A stretch of 64,000 nucleotides of DNA from an uncultured Prevotellaceae bacterium (GCA_902764705.1 CACWWZ010000011.1:1-64000), one strand, 5' to 3'; positions 8,149 to 17,327 are shown, counted from the stretch's first letter. The notes: generated from the letters alone by a model not told the origin. Translations and numbers: made by a program.

Positions 8149-8178
8149 CCACGAAAATAACTTTAAACTTAAAAGAAT

Positions 8179-8892
8179 ATGAGTAACACAAACACTCCGA
8201 CTCCTCACAATGCGGCAAAGTTTGGCGACATTGCTGAGACCGTAATCATGGCGGGCGATCCGCTGCGTGCGGAATTCATGGCCGAGAACTTCCTCGAGAA
8301 TCCCGTGCTGTTTAACAATGTCCGTGGTATGCTGGGTTATACGGGAACGTATAAAGGTAAGCCGCTTAGTGTGATGGGACATGGTATGGGAATGGCATCT
8401 GTTGGTATCTACACCTACGAGTTGTACAATTTCTATGGCGTGAATACCATCATCCGTGTGGGCTCTGCCGGATCTATCAACAACGACCTGCATGTGGGCG
8501 ACCTTGTCATTGCGATGGGTTGCTGCACCAATTCCAACTATTACAAGCAGTATGAATTGCCTGGTATGTTTGCACCTATTGCTACCTTTGAACTGGTGCG
8601 TGGTGCTGTCGACACTTGTGAAAAGCTAGGCTATCACTACAAGGTGGGTAATGTTGTTACTTCTGATGTGTTCTACCACGAGAACCCCCACAACGACAAG
8701 TGGATGAGCATGGGTGTGCTGGCTGTCGAGATGGAGATTGCCGCCCTCTACATGAATGCTGCCCATGCCGGCAAGCGTGCGCTGGGTATTCTGACCATCA
8801 GCGACCATCTGTTGACTGGTGAGGTGACTACTGCTGAGGAGCGCCAGAACACCTTCACGAAGATGATGGATGTGGCCTTCTCGCTGGTATAG
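8179..8892 (+). CDS. deoD: Purine nucleoside phosphorylase DeoD
   Basis: A 237-residue cytoplasmic hexameric-type purine nucleoside phosphorylase that cleaves (deoxy)ribonucleosides with phosphate for purine salvage. Family hallmarks are the phosphate-binding loop MAGDPLRAEFMAE, the RVGSAGS motif, SDVFYHE near the base site, the nucleoside-binding AVEMEIAALY, and ISDHLLTGE carrying the catalytic Asp. The length matches the family (235-239). The start lies after a long A-rich leader with its own promoter, and a terminator follows, so it is probably monocistronic. Confidence 0.96.
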   Translation: MSNTNTPTPHNAAKFGDIAETVIMAGDPLRAEFMAENFLENPVLFNNVRGMLGYTGTYKGKPLSVMGHGMGMASVGIYTYELYNFYGVNTIIRVGSAGSINNDLHVGDLVIAMGCCTNSNYYKQYELPGMFAPIATFELVRGAVDTCEKLGYHYKVGNVVTSDVFYHENPHNDKWMSMGVLAVEMEIAALYMNAAHAGKRALGILTISDHLLTGEVTTAEERQNTFTKMMDVAFSLV

Positions 8893-8916
8893 TATAATAT
8901 AATAAGGTATAAAAAG

Positions 8917-8950
8917 AGATAGCCGCCCAACCAGCGGCTATCTTCTTTTG
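8917..8950. terminator. Bidirectional terminator between deoD and htpG
   Basis: AGATAGCCGC and GCGGCTATCT form a 10-bp perfect stem with a 7-nt loop, preceded by A residues and followed by TCTTTT. The two flanking genes converge on it. Confidence 0.8.
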
Positions 8951-8963
8951 AATATCTTCTTGC

Positions 8964-8984
8964 TTCTTTGACTCTTGTTACTTG
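8964..8984. repeat. Weak 7-mer array at the htpG stop codon
   Basis: TTCTTTG, ACTCTTG and TTACTTG are spaced exactly 7 nt. The last unit contains the htpG stop codon. Fewer and less alike than the arrays elsewhere in the window. Confidence 0.35.
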
Positions 8985-11038
8985 ATTAAGTCTACTGAAC
9001 GCTTTAGGAATTTATCCAACGCTTCGCCCTTCAGCATACCATTCTGGAGCAGGGCCAGGTCGATAAGCTGGTGGACGATGTCGTTCTTAGCAGCAAAACC
9101 GTTCAGCACTTCCTGCTTCTTGTCCTTCTGCTCCTGGACGGCCTTTTCGCACTCGGCCTTCATGTCCTTGTCGTCCTGTGTCAGTTCCTCGGGCTTCTTC
9201 TTGTCTTGTTGCTGACGGATGGCAGCGAGACGAGCCTCTTGGCCCTTCAGCTCGCTCTCGATGGGCTTCAGCGCCTCTTCGGTATTGGTCTTGCAATCGT
9301 CGAGCACGCGCTTGACCAAAGGATGGTCGCTGTTGAGCACAAGATTCAGCGAGTCTGGCATCTGAGCGTAGAAGTTCATGCCCTGCTGGAAACGGCTCAT
9401 CTCCTTCATACGGCGCATCCACTCGTTCTGTGTGATGACGACAGGACGCTGGTTCTCACCCAGGCTCTGCACCTCAACCATAAACTCCGTCTTCTCCATC
9501 TTAGGCATCTGCGAACGGAATACCTGTGACAAATTGGCAGACTCGTCCTCCGTCAGGTTCGACTTCGGAGCGTCGTCCTTCACGATGAGGCGGTCGATGA
9601 TGTCGCTGTCGACACGGGTGAAGCGGCTCTTCTCGAACTTCTGCTCCAGCATCTGGATGGCAGGCACGTCGAGCTGTCCGTCGAGCAACAATACGCTGTA
9701 GCCCTTGTCCTTAGCACCCTGGATATAGCTGTACTGTTCCTCCTTGTCTGTAGCGTAGAGGTAGATGAGGTTGCCGTCCTTGTCTTTCTGGGCACTCTCA
9801 ATCAGTGTCTTATACTCGTCGAAAGTGAAGTACTTTCCCTCTGTATCTTTGAACAGGGCGAACTCTTTGGCGCGATCGTAGAACGACTCCTCGCTCAACA
9901 TGCCGTAGTTGATGAACAGCTTCAGGTCGTCCCACTTCTCTTCGTACTGCTTGCGGTCCTCCTTGAAGATAGCCTGCAGGCGGTCGGCGACTTTCTTCGT
10001 GATATAGGTAGAAATCTTCTTCACCTCGCGGTCGCTCTGCAGGTACGAACGGCTCACGTTCAGAGGAATATCCGGCGAGTCAATCACACCATGCAGCAAC
10101 GTCAGGAACTCAGGCACGATGCCCTCTACTTGGTCGGTTACGAATACCTGGTTGCAGTACAATTGAATCTTGTTGCGCTGCAGGTCGATGTTCGACTTGA
10201 TGCGGGGGAAGTAGAGAATACCCGTCAGGTTGAACGGATAGTCGACATTCAGGTGAATCCAGAACATGGGTTCGTCTGACATCGGGTACAATGTGCGATA
10301 GAACTTCGTATAGTCCTCGTCCTTCAGCGTTGAGGGAGCCTTGGTCCACAGGGGCTCAGAATCGTTGATGATGTTGTCCTCTTGGGTGTCAACCATCTCC
10401 TTCTTCTCGCTCGACCACTCCTGCTTCTTGCCGAAGGCTACGGGTACGGCCATGAATTTGCAGTACTTCGTCAACAGCTGCTGAATCTTCTCCTTCTCCA
10501 GGAATTCCTTGCAGTCGTCGTCCAGATACAGGATGATGTCCGAACCGCGATCCTCCTTCTCAGCATCGTCAATCTCGTAGGCAGGACTGCCGTCGCACGA
10601 CCATTTCACGGCCTTGGCGTCGTCCTTGTACGAACGGGTGACAATCTCCACCTTCTTCGACACCATGAACGATGAGTAGAAGCCCAGTCCGAAGTGGCCG
10701 ATGATGTTGTTGGCGTTGTCCTTATACTTCTCCAGGAAGTCGTTCACACCCGAGAAAGCAATCTGATTGATGTACTTGTCGATTTCCTCCTCGGTCATAC
10801 CGATACCGCGGTCTGAGATGGTGATGGTACCCTTGTCCTTGTCCAGTGAAATGTGAACGGTCAGGTCGCCCAGTTTACCCTTGAACTCGCCCTGCTGGGC
10901 CAGCGTCTTCAGCTTCTGCGTGGCGTCTACAGCGTTCGACACCATCTCGCGCAGGAAAATCTCATGGTCTGAATAGAGAAACTTTTTGATGACGGGGAAA
11001 ATGTTCTCAGTTGTAACCCCGATGTTACCTTTTTGCAT
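8978..11038 (-). CDS. htpG: Chaperone protein HtpG (Hsp90)
   Basis: A 686-residue cytosolic Hsp90 homologue, a homodimeric ATP-dependent chaperone. The N-terminal GHKL ATPase domain shows FLREMVSNAVDATQK (catalytic Glu and Asn), ISDRGIGMTEEE, and the lid region GHFGLGFYSSFMV. The middle domain carries NVSRSYLQSDREVKKI, which includes the conserved catalytic-loop Arg. The C-terminal dimerisation region has a charged stretch (KKKPEELTQDDKDMKAE) typical of Bacteroidetes HtpG. The start MQKGNIGVTTEN fits homologues. It converges with deoD. Confidence 0.97.
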   Translation of the reverse strand: MQKGNIGVTTENIFPVIKKFLYSDHEIFLREMVSNAVDATQKLKTLAQQGEFKGKLGDLTVHISLDKDKGTITISDRGIGMTEEEIDKYINQIAFSGVNDFLEKYKDNANNIIGHFGLGFYSSFMVSKKVEIVTRSYKDDAKAVKWSCDGSPAYEIDDAEKEDRGSDIILYLDDDCKEFLEKEKIQQLLTKYCKFMAVPVAFGKKQEWSSEKKEMVDTQEDNIINDSEPLWTKAPSTLKDEDYTKFYRTLYPMSDEPMFWIHLNVDYPFNLTGILYFPRIKSNIDLQRNKIQLYCNQVFVTDQVEGIVPEFLTLLHGVIDSPDIPLNVSRSYLQSDREVKKISTYITKKVADRLQAIFKEDRKQYEEKWDDLKLFINYGMLSEESFYDRAKEFALFKDTEGKYFTFDEYKTLIESAQKDKDGNLIYLYATDKEEQYSYIQGAKDKGYSVLLLDGQLDVPAIQMLEQKFEKSRFTRVDSDIIDRLIVKDDAPKSNLTEDESANLSQVFRSQMPKMEKTEFMVEVQSLGENQRPVVITQNEWMRRMKEMSRFQQGMNFYAQMPDSLNLVLNSDHPLVKRVLDDCKTNTEEALKPIESELKGQEARLAAIRQQQDKKKPEELTQDDKDMKAECEKAVQEQKDKKQEVLNGFAAKNDIVHQLIDLALLQNGMLKGEALDKFLKRSVDLIK

Positions 11039-11169
11039 ATACCTTATTATTTATTTATATTCGTTTGCCGAGGTATCTGCAAATATCGTGCCAAAAGGAA
11101 TATAACATATTAAATCATCCTTTTATGGTGCTATTTCTGGATTTGGATATAGATTTCTCCTTTAATCTT

Positions 11170-11200
11170 TTGGATGTTACAAGAAAAATCCCTATCTTTG
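11170..11200 (+). promoter_or_regulatory. Promoter of the small acidic protein gene
   Basis: TTG at 11170-11172 and TATCTTTG at 11193-11200 are spaced by 20 nt. This strong pair supports the short downstream frame as a real gene. Confidence 0.7.
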
Positions 11201-11222
11201 CAGCCAAAGAAACATTGACGTT

Positions 11223-11441
11223 ATGAAGGATATAGATAATAATTCTCGCCGCGACGAAAACGAAAGCGCAGGGATGGCTGCAGAACCCGTTAGCGCTGCC
11301 GTTCGAAGTGATGTGTCTGCCTTAGGTTACGATATCGACAACTGGCCAGGGATGCCTCTTGTCGGACCTGACAACATCGAAGAGATGAATGCCCGCATTG
11401 ATCAGGCAGGACAGGAAATGGACGACGACAAAGGTTTTTAA
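11223..11441 (+). CDS. Small acidic hypothetical protein
   Basis: A 72-residue, strongly acidic, probably soluble protein. It starts MKDIDNNSRRDENES and ends IDQAGQEMDDDKGF, with a central WPGMPLVGPDNIEEM. It has no signal peptide, membrane segment or Cys. I do not recognise the family. A good promoter 22 nt upstream and a strong terminator immediately downstream make it a self-contained transcription unit, which argues for a real gene. An antitoxin-like or other regulatory role is possible but nothing in the sequence shows it. Confidence 0.65.
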   Translation: MKDIDNNSRRDENESAGMAAEPVSAAVRSDVSALGYDIDNWPGMPLVGPDNIEEMNARIDQAGQEMDDDKGF

Positions 11442-11460
11442 TCAGATGATTAAATAGATA

Positions 11461-11500
11461 ATCCCTCGCAAATCGTTATGAATTGCGAGGGATAACTTTT
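11461..11500. terminator. Terminator after the small acidic gene
   Basis: ATCCCTCGCAA and TTGCGAGGGAT form an 11-bp perfect stem with an 11-nt loop, followed by AACTTTT. It also lies between convergent genes. Confidence 0.8.
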
Positions 11501-11526
11501 ACACAAAAATAACTGTTCCTTTTGTG

Positions 11527-13551
11527 TTACTTTATCACGACCTTTTTACCGTTGATGATATTCAGTCCTTTTTGAGGCTGAACCCTCTTATGGCCATGCA
11601 GGTCGTAGACAACACCGATGTTGTCGTCTGTCTTAACCCATACTGTCTTTACTCCAGTAGGCTTGGGGTCATCATCAGTCAATGCGACGATGTTCTTGAA
11701 GTCACACCATATTGAGGAAATCTGATAGAGTGGAATGGACGCTGCTGGAACGTGAAGCGTAGCACTATAGTCGCTGTGGTAGAAAGAAAGACCACACTGG
11801 GGCGGATTTTCAGCATAGCAGTATATGTTGGCTAGGGCGTTGCAGTTCTGGAAAGTATAGTCTCCTATGCGCTCAACATGGCTGGGAATGATGACGAAGG
11901 TAAGGCTGGAGCAGCCATAAAATGCATTCCCTTTGATGTTAGTCATACTATTAGGAATAGATACCGAAGTTAGGCCGGTACAACCGTAAAAGGTCTCATT
12001 TTCGATGATTTTTACGCCCTCTGGGATGATAAGCGAGGTGAGACCCGTACAACCGGAGAATGCAGCTTTTCCGATGTTTGTCAAGCTGTTGGGGATAGTG
12101 ATTGAGATGAGGTTGCTACAGTCCTTGAAGGCTTTGTCGCCAATGGTCGACACATCTTCGCCTAAAATATATTCCGTCACCTGACTGCCAAAAAGATAAC
12201 TCAGCGAGGGGTGGTCACTGTATTGTCTTGAGGCTATCGCATTGCTGTTCAATATAACCTTGGTTATGTTCTTACAACCATAGAATGTATATTCTTCAAT
12301 GCTCGTCACGCTGCTTGGTACAGTAACTGTAGTCAGACCATAGCAGGCAGTGAACGAATTAACCAGACTTGTTACACCATCAGGAATCACTAAGTCCTTG
12401 ATTTCTTCTCCACTAAGATACAAATGATGGGCATAATAAAGCGGATTGCAATATGTGTCACTATCAAAATGAATTCTGCACCATGCTGCTAAATCGTTGA
12501 TATGAACTGCTGTCAGACCAGTGCAATTCATGAAAGCATTTCTGCCGATTGTTGTCACACTGATTGGAATGGTGATAGAAGGAAGCTCAGCGCAAGACCT
12601 AAACGCCTCTGCTCCGATGTTTGTTACATTGTCTGGTATGGAGACCGAGGCCAAAGCAGTGCAGCCAGAGAATGCCTCAGCTCCTATGTCTGTCAAACTA
12701 TTCGGAAAGGAAACCGAGGTTAGCCCATAACATCTTTTGAATGCTGCATCACTTATGGTCTTTGTTCCTTCCTTGATGGCAACAGATGTGTTGTCAGGCA
12801 TTGCTCCTTTATAGATGTACAGAGCAGATCCGGCATAAACGACTCCATCAGGTTGAGATTCAAGCCAGGCAGTTTCTATAAACGCAGAGAGACCTACGTT
12901 TGTCACGCTATTTGGAATGGTGATATCGCTCAGATGTGTGCAACCTGAGAACGCCTCAACTCCAATATCTGTCACACTGCTAGGAATGGTCATCGAGGTC
13001 AGACTAGTACATTTTTTGAATGTGCATTCATTGATGCTCGACATATTATCGGACAGGGTGACTGAAGTCAGGCCAGAGCAGTCCTGAAACGCACTCTTTC
13101 CAATGCTCGTCACACTATTGGGAATAGTGACAGATGTCAGTTTATTACAATATAGGAACGCATTATTACCTATGGTCTTCACATTGTTTGGAATAGTGAA
13201 CGACTTAAGTCCATAGCAATACGCGAATGCTCTTTCTCTGATGTTCGTGACATTGTTAGGAATGGTGACTGAGGTCAGATTAGTACAACTGCTAAATGCC
13301 TCTAATCCGATGCTTGTCACTTTTAGTGTTTTACCATTATCTGTTACCTCTTCAGGAATGACTACTGTTCCACTATAAGATTGGCTACCCTTTGCACGAT
13401 ATGTAACCTCCAACTCCGTATTGTTATTGATGTAGTTGTAATATATCGTTACGCCGTCAGCATTTGGTACTTCGATGCGATAGGCGCAAACATTCACGCC
13501 AATCATACTTACCAGCATGGTGAATAGCAATCGCAAACAGCCTTTTCTCAT
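11527..13551 (-). CDS. BspA-type leucine-rich repeat (LRR_5) secreted protein
   Basis: A 674-residue secreted protein. An N-terminal Sec signal (RLLFTMLVSMIGVNVCA) is followed by about 20 tandem 23-residue LRR_5 repeats of the type AFSGCTGLTSVTIPNSVTNI, interrupted by non-repeat loops. BspA-like proteins mediate binding to host proteins, other bacteria or fibres. The last residues (VYDLHGHKRVQPQKGLNII then NGKKVVIK) resemble the short C-terminal tail of many Prevotella surface proteins and may be a type IX-like sorting end. It has its own minus-strand promoter and is monocistronic. The repeats make it prone to recombination-based length change. Confidence 0.88.
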   Translation of the reverse strand: MRKGCLRLLFTMLVSMIGVNVCAYRIEVPNADGVTIYYNYINNNTELEVTYRAKGSQSYSGTVVIPEEVTDNGKTLKVTSIGLEAFSSCTNLTSVTIPNNVTNIRERAFAYCYGLKSFTIPNNVKTIGNNAFLYCNKLTSVTIPNSVTSIGKSAFQDCSGLTSVTLSDNMSSINECTFKKCTSLTSMTIPSSVTDIGVEAFSGCTHLSDITIPNSVTNVGLSAFIETAWLESQPDGVVYAGSALYIYKGAMPDNTSVAIKEGTKTISDAAFKRCYGLTSVSFPNSLTDIGAEAFSGCTALASVSIPDNVTNIGAEAFRSCAELPSITIPISVTTIGRNAFMNCTGLTAVHINDLAAWCRIHFDSDTYCNPLYYAHHLYLSGEEIKDLVIPDGVTSLVNSFTACYGLTTVTVPSSVTSIEEYTFYGCKNITKVILNSNAIASRQYSDHPSLSYLFGSQVTEYILGEDVSTIGDKAFKDCSNLISITIPNSLTNIGKAAFSGCTGLTSLIIPEGVKIIENETFYGCTGLTSVSIPNSMTNIKGNAFYGCSSLTFVIIPSHVERIGDYTFQNCNALANIYCYAENPPQCGLSFYHSDYSATLHVPAASIPLYQISSIWCDFKNIVALTDDDPKPTGVKTVWVKTDDNIGVVYDLHGHKRVQPQKGLNIINGKKVVIK

Positions 13552-13587
13552 TTGTTTTTTTATTTATTAAATACCTAAATGTTTGTG

Positions 13588-13619
13588 CAAAGATATGAAG
13601 TTTTTTTGTATTTTCCAAA
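13588..13619 (-). promoter_or_regulatory. Promoter of the LRR gene
   Basis: On the minus strand TTTGG (13619-13615) and TATCTTTG (13595-13588) are spaced by 20 nt and lead into the LRR gene, with a 36-nt leader. Confidence 0.7.
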
Positions 13620-13995
13620 CTTTTAAGACTTATTTTCCTGGGCGAGTTTTGTAATTAAAGGGGACAAGTTTGTCTGTAAGTGGATTTCCGTGATTCGTGC
13701 ATTGCACCATAATATAGGTGCATTGAACGACCGACAAAAACAAACACGCATTTCAGATGGCATAAGCACAAAAACGTGGGTTAGTTAGGCTCTGTGATTA
13801 TATACTAGGAGTAGAAGGGGGAAGAACCCCGAGGAAACAGGGATTTAGACGGGATGTAGCAGGGATGGATACGGCATGTAACTAATTTGCCCCGCCCGTG
13901 GCAAAGTGAAGTGCAATAAGGGCGGGTTATTGGAAAGATGGCGCAGTGGGTCGGTGTTTTTCTCAAGAAAAAACGAGTTTTATTTGTATAAATTT
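13620..13995. other. Intergenic stretch without a supported gene
   Basis: About 375 nt between the LRR gene promoter and the map leader. It contains a small palindrome, TGCACC-ATAATATA-GGTGCA, and G-rich and A-rich segments, but no reading frame with protein-like composition and no tRNA-like fold that I can see. It may be a dispersed intergenic repeat or a decayed gene. Confidence 0.4.
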
Positions 13996-14016
13996 GGTAT
14001 TTCATTCAAATTGCAG

Positions 14017-14100
14017 TAACTTTCACCCTTGGTGAAGTTAGGCTGCACCTCAGAAAAACTCAAATAAATTTGGTTTTTCGTTCGGTTTGCACTAACTTTG
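14017..14100 (+). promoter_or_regulatory. Tandem promoter-like element of map with palindrome
   Basis: The proximal promoter is TTG (14070-14072) plus TAACTTTG (14093-14100), spaced by 20 nt, 17 nt before the map start. About 76 nt upstream is a second -7-like box, TAACTTTC (14017-14024), inside a 22-nt palindrome, AACTTTCACC-CTT-GGTGAAGTT with one extra T. The whole module is related to the one upstream of mtaB (24468-24559), where the palindrome has a compensated C/G to G/C change. Confidence 0.6.
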
Positions 14101-14117
14101 CACCCAAAATAGAAGCT

Positions 14118-14990
14118 ATGGTAAAAAGAAGATGGCGCTGCAAACCAGGGCAACAGCCTACAGAACTGGACAAGCGCATCATGTATTTGGAGAATAAAGG
14201 GGTGCTGGTTCCTACGCCGGACTTGATTAAAACCCCTGAGCAGATAGAGGGCATCCGCCGTGCGGGTGTAGTCAATACGGGTGTGTTGGATGCTGTGGGA
14301 AAGGAAATTTGTGCAGGTATGTCGACGCTGGAGATTGACCAGATTTGTCGCGACTACTGTGCGAAGCATAACGCGATACCCGCCTGTCTGAACTATGGTG
14401 GCGACGAGGAAACCCCTCCGTTCCCCATGAGTGTGTGTACGAGCATCAATGAGGTGGTGTGTCATGGTGTGCCTAAGGCCGACGACATTCTGGAAGAGGG
14501 CGACATCATCAACGTCGACTTCACCACAATTTTGGATGGTTACTATGCCGACGCCTCGCGTATGTATATAATAGGTAGGACGTCGCCCGAGAAAGAACAG
14601 CTGGTGCGTGTGGCCAAAGAATGCCTGGAAATCGGTATGGAAGCCGCCAAGCCCTGGGGCTTTGTGAACGACATCGGCAAGGCGATTCAGAAACATGCCA
14701 ACAAATATCACTACGGCGTGGTGCGCGACTTGTGTGGTCATGGGGTAGGGAATGCCTTTCACGAAGAGCCTGAGGTGTGCCATTTCATTCAGAAAGGTAA
14801 CGGCATGTTACTGGTGCCTGGTATGGTGTTTACCATCGAGCCGATGATAAACATGGGCACGTGGAAGGTGTTTATCGATGCCGACGACCCGTGGGGCTGG
14901 GAAGTCATTTCGGAGGACGAGAAGCCCAGCGCACAGTGGGAGTACACGTTGCTGATGACTGAGCACGGTGTCGAGATCCTGTCATATTAA
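14118..14990 (+). CDS. map: Methionine aminopeptidase, type I
   Basis: Removes the initiator Met from nascent proteins in the cytosol using a dinuclear metal centre. All five ligands are visible: Asp and Asp in NVDFTTILDGYYADASRMY, His in CGHGVG, Glu in FTIEPMI and Glu in QWEYTLL. The 290-residue form has an N-terminal extension of about 40 residues (WRCKPGQQPTELDKRIMYL) seen in longer type I enzymes. I chose the ATG at 14118 because the upstream in-frame start lies within the promoter, before the -7 box. Confidence 0.95.
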   Translation: MVKRRWRCKPGQQPTELDKRIMYLENKGVLVPTPDLIKTPEQIEGIRRAGVVNTGVLDAVGKEICAGMSTLEIDQICRDYCAKHNAIPACLNYGGDEETPPFPMSVCTSINEVVCHGVPKADDILEEGDIINVDFTTILDGYYADASRMYIIGRTSPEKEQLVRVAKECLEIGMEAAKPWGFVNDIGKAIQKHANKYHYGVVRDLCGHGVGNAFHEEPEVCHFIQKGNGMLLVPGMVFTIEPMINMGTWKVFIDADDPWGWEVISEDEKPSAQWEYTLLMTEHGVEILSY

Positions 14991-15005
14991 GAAAAGTCTG
15001 ATTAT

Positions 15006-16109
15006 ATGATGAAGAAAGTGTTGTCATGGGTGATGTCTGCAACCCTCATTTGCGGCAACATATTGCTGATGTCATGCAGCGACGATAATGACAATTCAGG
15101 TCATGAGTAACCGGCGTTGTCCGAGTGTACCATCATTTTCTACGGTGTTGGGGGCAGAAACCTTGATGCCGACATATACGAAAACCTTCGTCAGCTATAC
15201 CGCGGGCTTCGTGACAATAGCAACATGGAGGCTGTGGTGTTCTTCAAGAACTCATTCAATCCCAACCCTGACATGGTGGAAAAACTCAATGAGCAAGGCT
15301 TTGATTTCCATAAAGCCACAGCATACAGGTTTGTTGTGGACAAAAGTCAGGCCGACAACCCTCAGCTTCAGTTCACGTCAGACAATATCTACGGCGGGCA
15401 TTCTCTACGACGACGGCTACAATGGCCTATGTCTCTCCACCCGTGCCCTGCGTACTGCCATAGAGCGCTCGGGTGTGACTCTCGACGCCGTGTACCTCGA
15501 TGCGTGTCTGATGAACTGTGTTGAGGCACTTTATGAATTGAACGAGGTGACGCCGTACATAGTCAGCGCGACATATTATACCCCCGATGTGGGTGGAGAA
15601 TACTCATATCTGGTCAAGCGACTTGCCACCAGCGCGAACTATGAACAGGCACTGGCAGGCTATTGTGACGACGTGGCCGACTACTGGCTGCGCTGCGAGG
15701 AGGCCGGTATCAACCCAGGCGACTACAAAGCGAGCGACATCAATGCCATCAGCAGTGACCAATTACGGAGTGCTGCTCCTGCCCTCAAGGCGTTCATCGA
15801 CCAGTTGACACAAGACTATAGCGACCCGCAGTTGGCACAGAAGATAGATGCTGTAAGTGCCAAGGCTCTCGCCAACGAAACGGAATATCCGCTCTATGAC
15901 CTTTGTGCCTATTTCGACAGCCTGATGGTCAACGTGCCTTCGACAGCATTGGCTGATGCCGCCCGTAAAGCGAAAGACGGAATGATGAAGAGTAAGCTGA
16001 ACTCACGGGTGACGACACTTATGCACAGATGAACTTTGACAAGCTCACTGGCTGGAACCGCTGGCTCAAAATGAACCGACAGAAGCCCTTGTCGCAGTAT
16101 CCGAAGTAA
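15006..16109 (+). pseudogene. Decayed clostripain-family (peptidase C11) lipoprotein
   Basis: The frame opens with a good lipoprotein signal (MMKKVLSWVMSATLI then LLMSCSDD) but meets TAA at 15108. The same frame continues with ECTIIFYGVGGRNLDADIYENL, typical of C11 proteases. Near 15395 the homology jumps to another frame (GILYDDGYNGLCLS then LDAVYLDACLMNCVEALYEL, which keeps the catalytic Cys region). The stretch that should hold the catalytic His-Gly-Gly motif is missing. Near 16015 the frame shifts back and ends QMNFDKLTGWNRWLKMN at a TAA at 16107. A nonsense codon, a probable internal deletion and a frameshift mark it as inactive. Confidence 0.85.
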
Positions 16110-16149
16110 CATAAGACTATGCTAAATAATATAAAACAGGGCCTATCGT

Positions 16150-16180
16150 TTGGTGGGCTCGTTTTTTATTTGTAATTTTG
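16150..16180 (+). promoter_or_regulatory. tsaD promoter
   Basis: TTG (16150-16152) and TAATTTTG (16173-16180) are spaced by 20 nt. The box ends 8 nt before the tsaD ATG, so the leader must be extremely short or absent. Confidence 0.7.
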
Positions 16181-16188
16181 CAGGCAAA

Positions 16189-17241
16189 ATGAATCAGGAT
16201 ATATATATAATAGGTATAGAGAGCTCGTGTGACGATACTTCTGCAGCGGTGTTGCGCAACGGCGTGCTGCTGTCGAACGTGACGGCATCGCAGGCCGTGC
16301 ATGAGTCGTATGGCGGTGTGGTGCCTGAACTGGCGTCGCGTGCTCACCAGCAAAACGTGGTGCCTGTGGTACACGAGGCCATCAAGCGTGCCGGCATCCA
16401 GAAAGAGCAGCTTTCTGCAGTGGCCTTTACACGTGGCCCCGGCTTGATGGGTTCACTGTTGGTGGGTGTCAACTTTGCCAAGGGTTTTGCCCGTTCGCTG
16501 GGTATTCCCCTGATTGACGTGAACCACTTGCAGGGACACGTCATGGCGCACTTCATAAAAGAAGAGGTGAGAGGCGAGGATGGAGAGGTGAGAGAATGCT
16601 CAAATATTCCCCCATTGCCGTTTCTTTGCCTGTTGGTCAGTGGTGGCAACTCGCAGATTGTCAAGGTGAATGCCTACAACGATATGGAGGTGCTGGGACA
16701 GACCATCGATGATGCGGCTGGTGAGGCTATCGACAAGTGTTCGAAGGTGATGGGCTTGGGTTATCCTGGTGGTCCTATCATCGATAAACTTGCTCGTCGG
16801 GGTAACCCTAAGGCCTATCAGTTCTCTGAGCCGCACATCTCTGGTCTCGACTACAGTTTCTCAGGTCTGAAGACGTCGTTCCTCTATAATCTGCGCAAGT
16901 GGGTGGAGGACGATCCTGACTTCGTTGAGCACCATAAGGAGGACATCGCTGCCTCGTTGGAATGGACGATTGTCGACATTCTGATGAAGAAACTGAAGCT
17001 GGCAGTGAAGCAGACAGGCATCAAGCATGTGGCTGTGGCTGGTGGCGTCAGCGCCAACAACGGACTGCGCAATGCCTTCCACGATCATGCCAAGCGCTAC
17101 GGATGGACCATCTACATACCCAAGTTCAGCTACACGACGGATAATGCCGCCATGATAGGCATTGTGGGATATTACAAGTATCTGGACAAGGAGTTCTGTC
17201 CGATTGATGCTCCCGCCTTTTCGAAAGTAACGTTTAAGTGA
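16189..17241 (+). CDS. tsaD: tRNA N6-adenosine threonylcarbamoyltransferase TsaD
   Basis: Transfers threonylcarbamoyl to A37 of ANN-decoding tRNAs, together with TsaB and TsaE, which are not in this window. The ASKHA-fold protein starts IYIIGIESSCDDTSAAVL and has the metal-binding motif VNHLQGHVMAHF, the nucleotide loop LLVSGGNSQI and a C-terminal GVSANNGLR. The start at 16189 is chosen because the upstream in-frame extension would begin inside the promoter. A hydrophilic insert (about residues 124-140, VRGEDGEVRECSN) between the HxxxH motif and LLVSGGN is encoded by a 7-nt periodic array. Confidence 0.95.
   Translation: MNQDIYIIGIESSCDDTSAAVLRNGVLLSNVTASQAVHESYGGVVPELASRAHQQNVVPVVHEAIKRAGIQKEQLSAVAFTRGPGLMGSLLVGVNFAKGFARSLGIPLIDVNHLQGHVMAHFIKEEVRGEDGEVRECSNIPPLPFLCLLVSGGNSQIVKVNAYNDMEVLGQTIDDAAGEAIDKCSKVMGLGYPGGPIIDKLARRGNPKAYQFSEPHISGLDYSFSGLKTSFLYNLRKWVEDDPDFVEHHKEDIAASLEWTIVDILMKKLKLAVKQTGIKHVAVAGGVSANNGLRNAFHDHAKRYGWTIYIPKFSYTTDNAAMIGIVGYYKYLDKEFCPIDAPAFSKVTFK
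16564..16598 (+). repeat. 7-mer array inside tsaD
   Basis: GAGGTGA, GAGGCGA, GGATGGA, GAGGTGA and GAGAATG follow at exact 7-nt steps. The first and fourth units are identical, 21 nt apart. They encode a charged surface insert that is variable in the family. Confidence 0.5.
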
Positions 17242-17315
17242 ATAGTGAAGAGTGAAGAATGAAGAATTTGCTACCGCATGGTAGTAATCATAAAGTTCAA
17301 AGCTCAAAGTTCAAA
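17237..17315. repeat. Two 7-mer arrays between tsaD and pncC
   Basis: The first array (17237-17264) has four units of AGTGAAG type and contains the tsaD stop codon. The second (17292-17315) has AAAGTTC, AAAGCTC, AAAGTTC and a partial unit, ending 13 nt before the pncC start. The two unit sequences are unrelated but share the 7-nt period. Confidence 0.7.
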
Positions 17316-17327
17316 TAATAATGTAAT

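Noticed and set aside
13805-14005. Minus-strand short frame in the gap before map
   Set aside because: No promoter, no conserved features, and an unusual composition; treated as non-coding.
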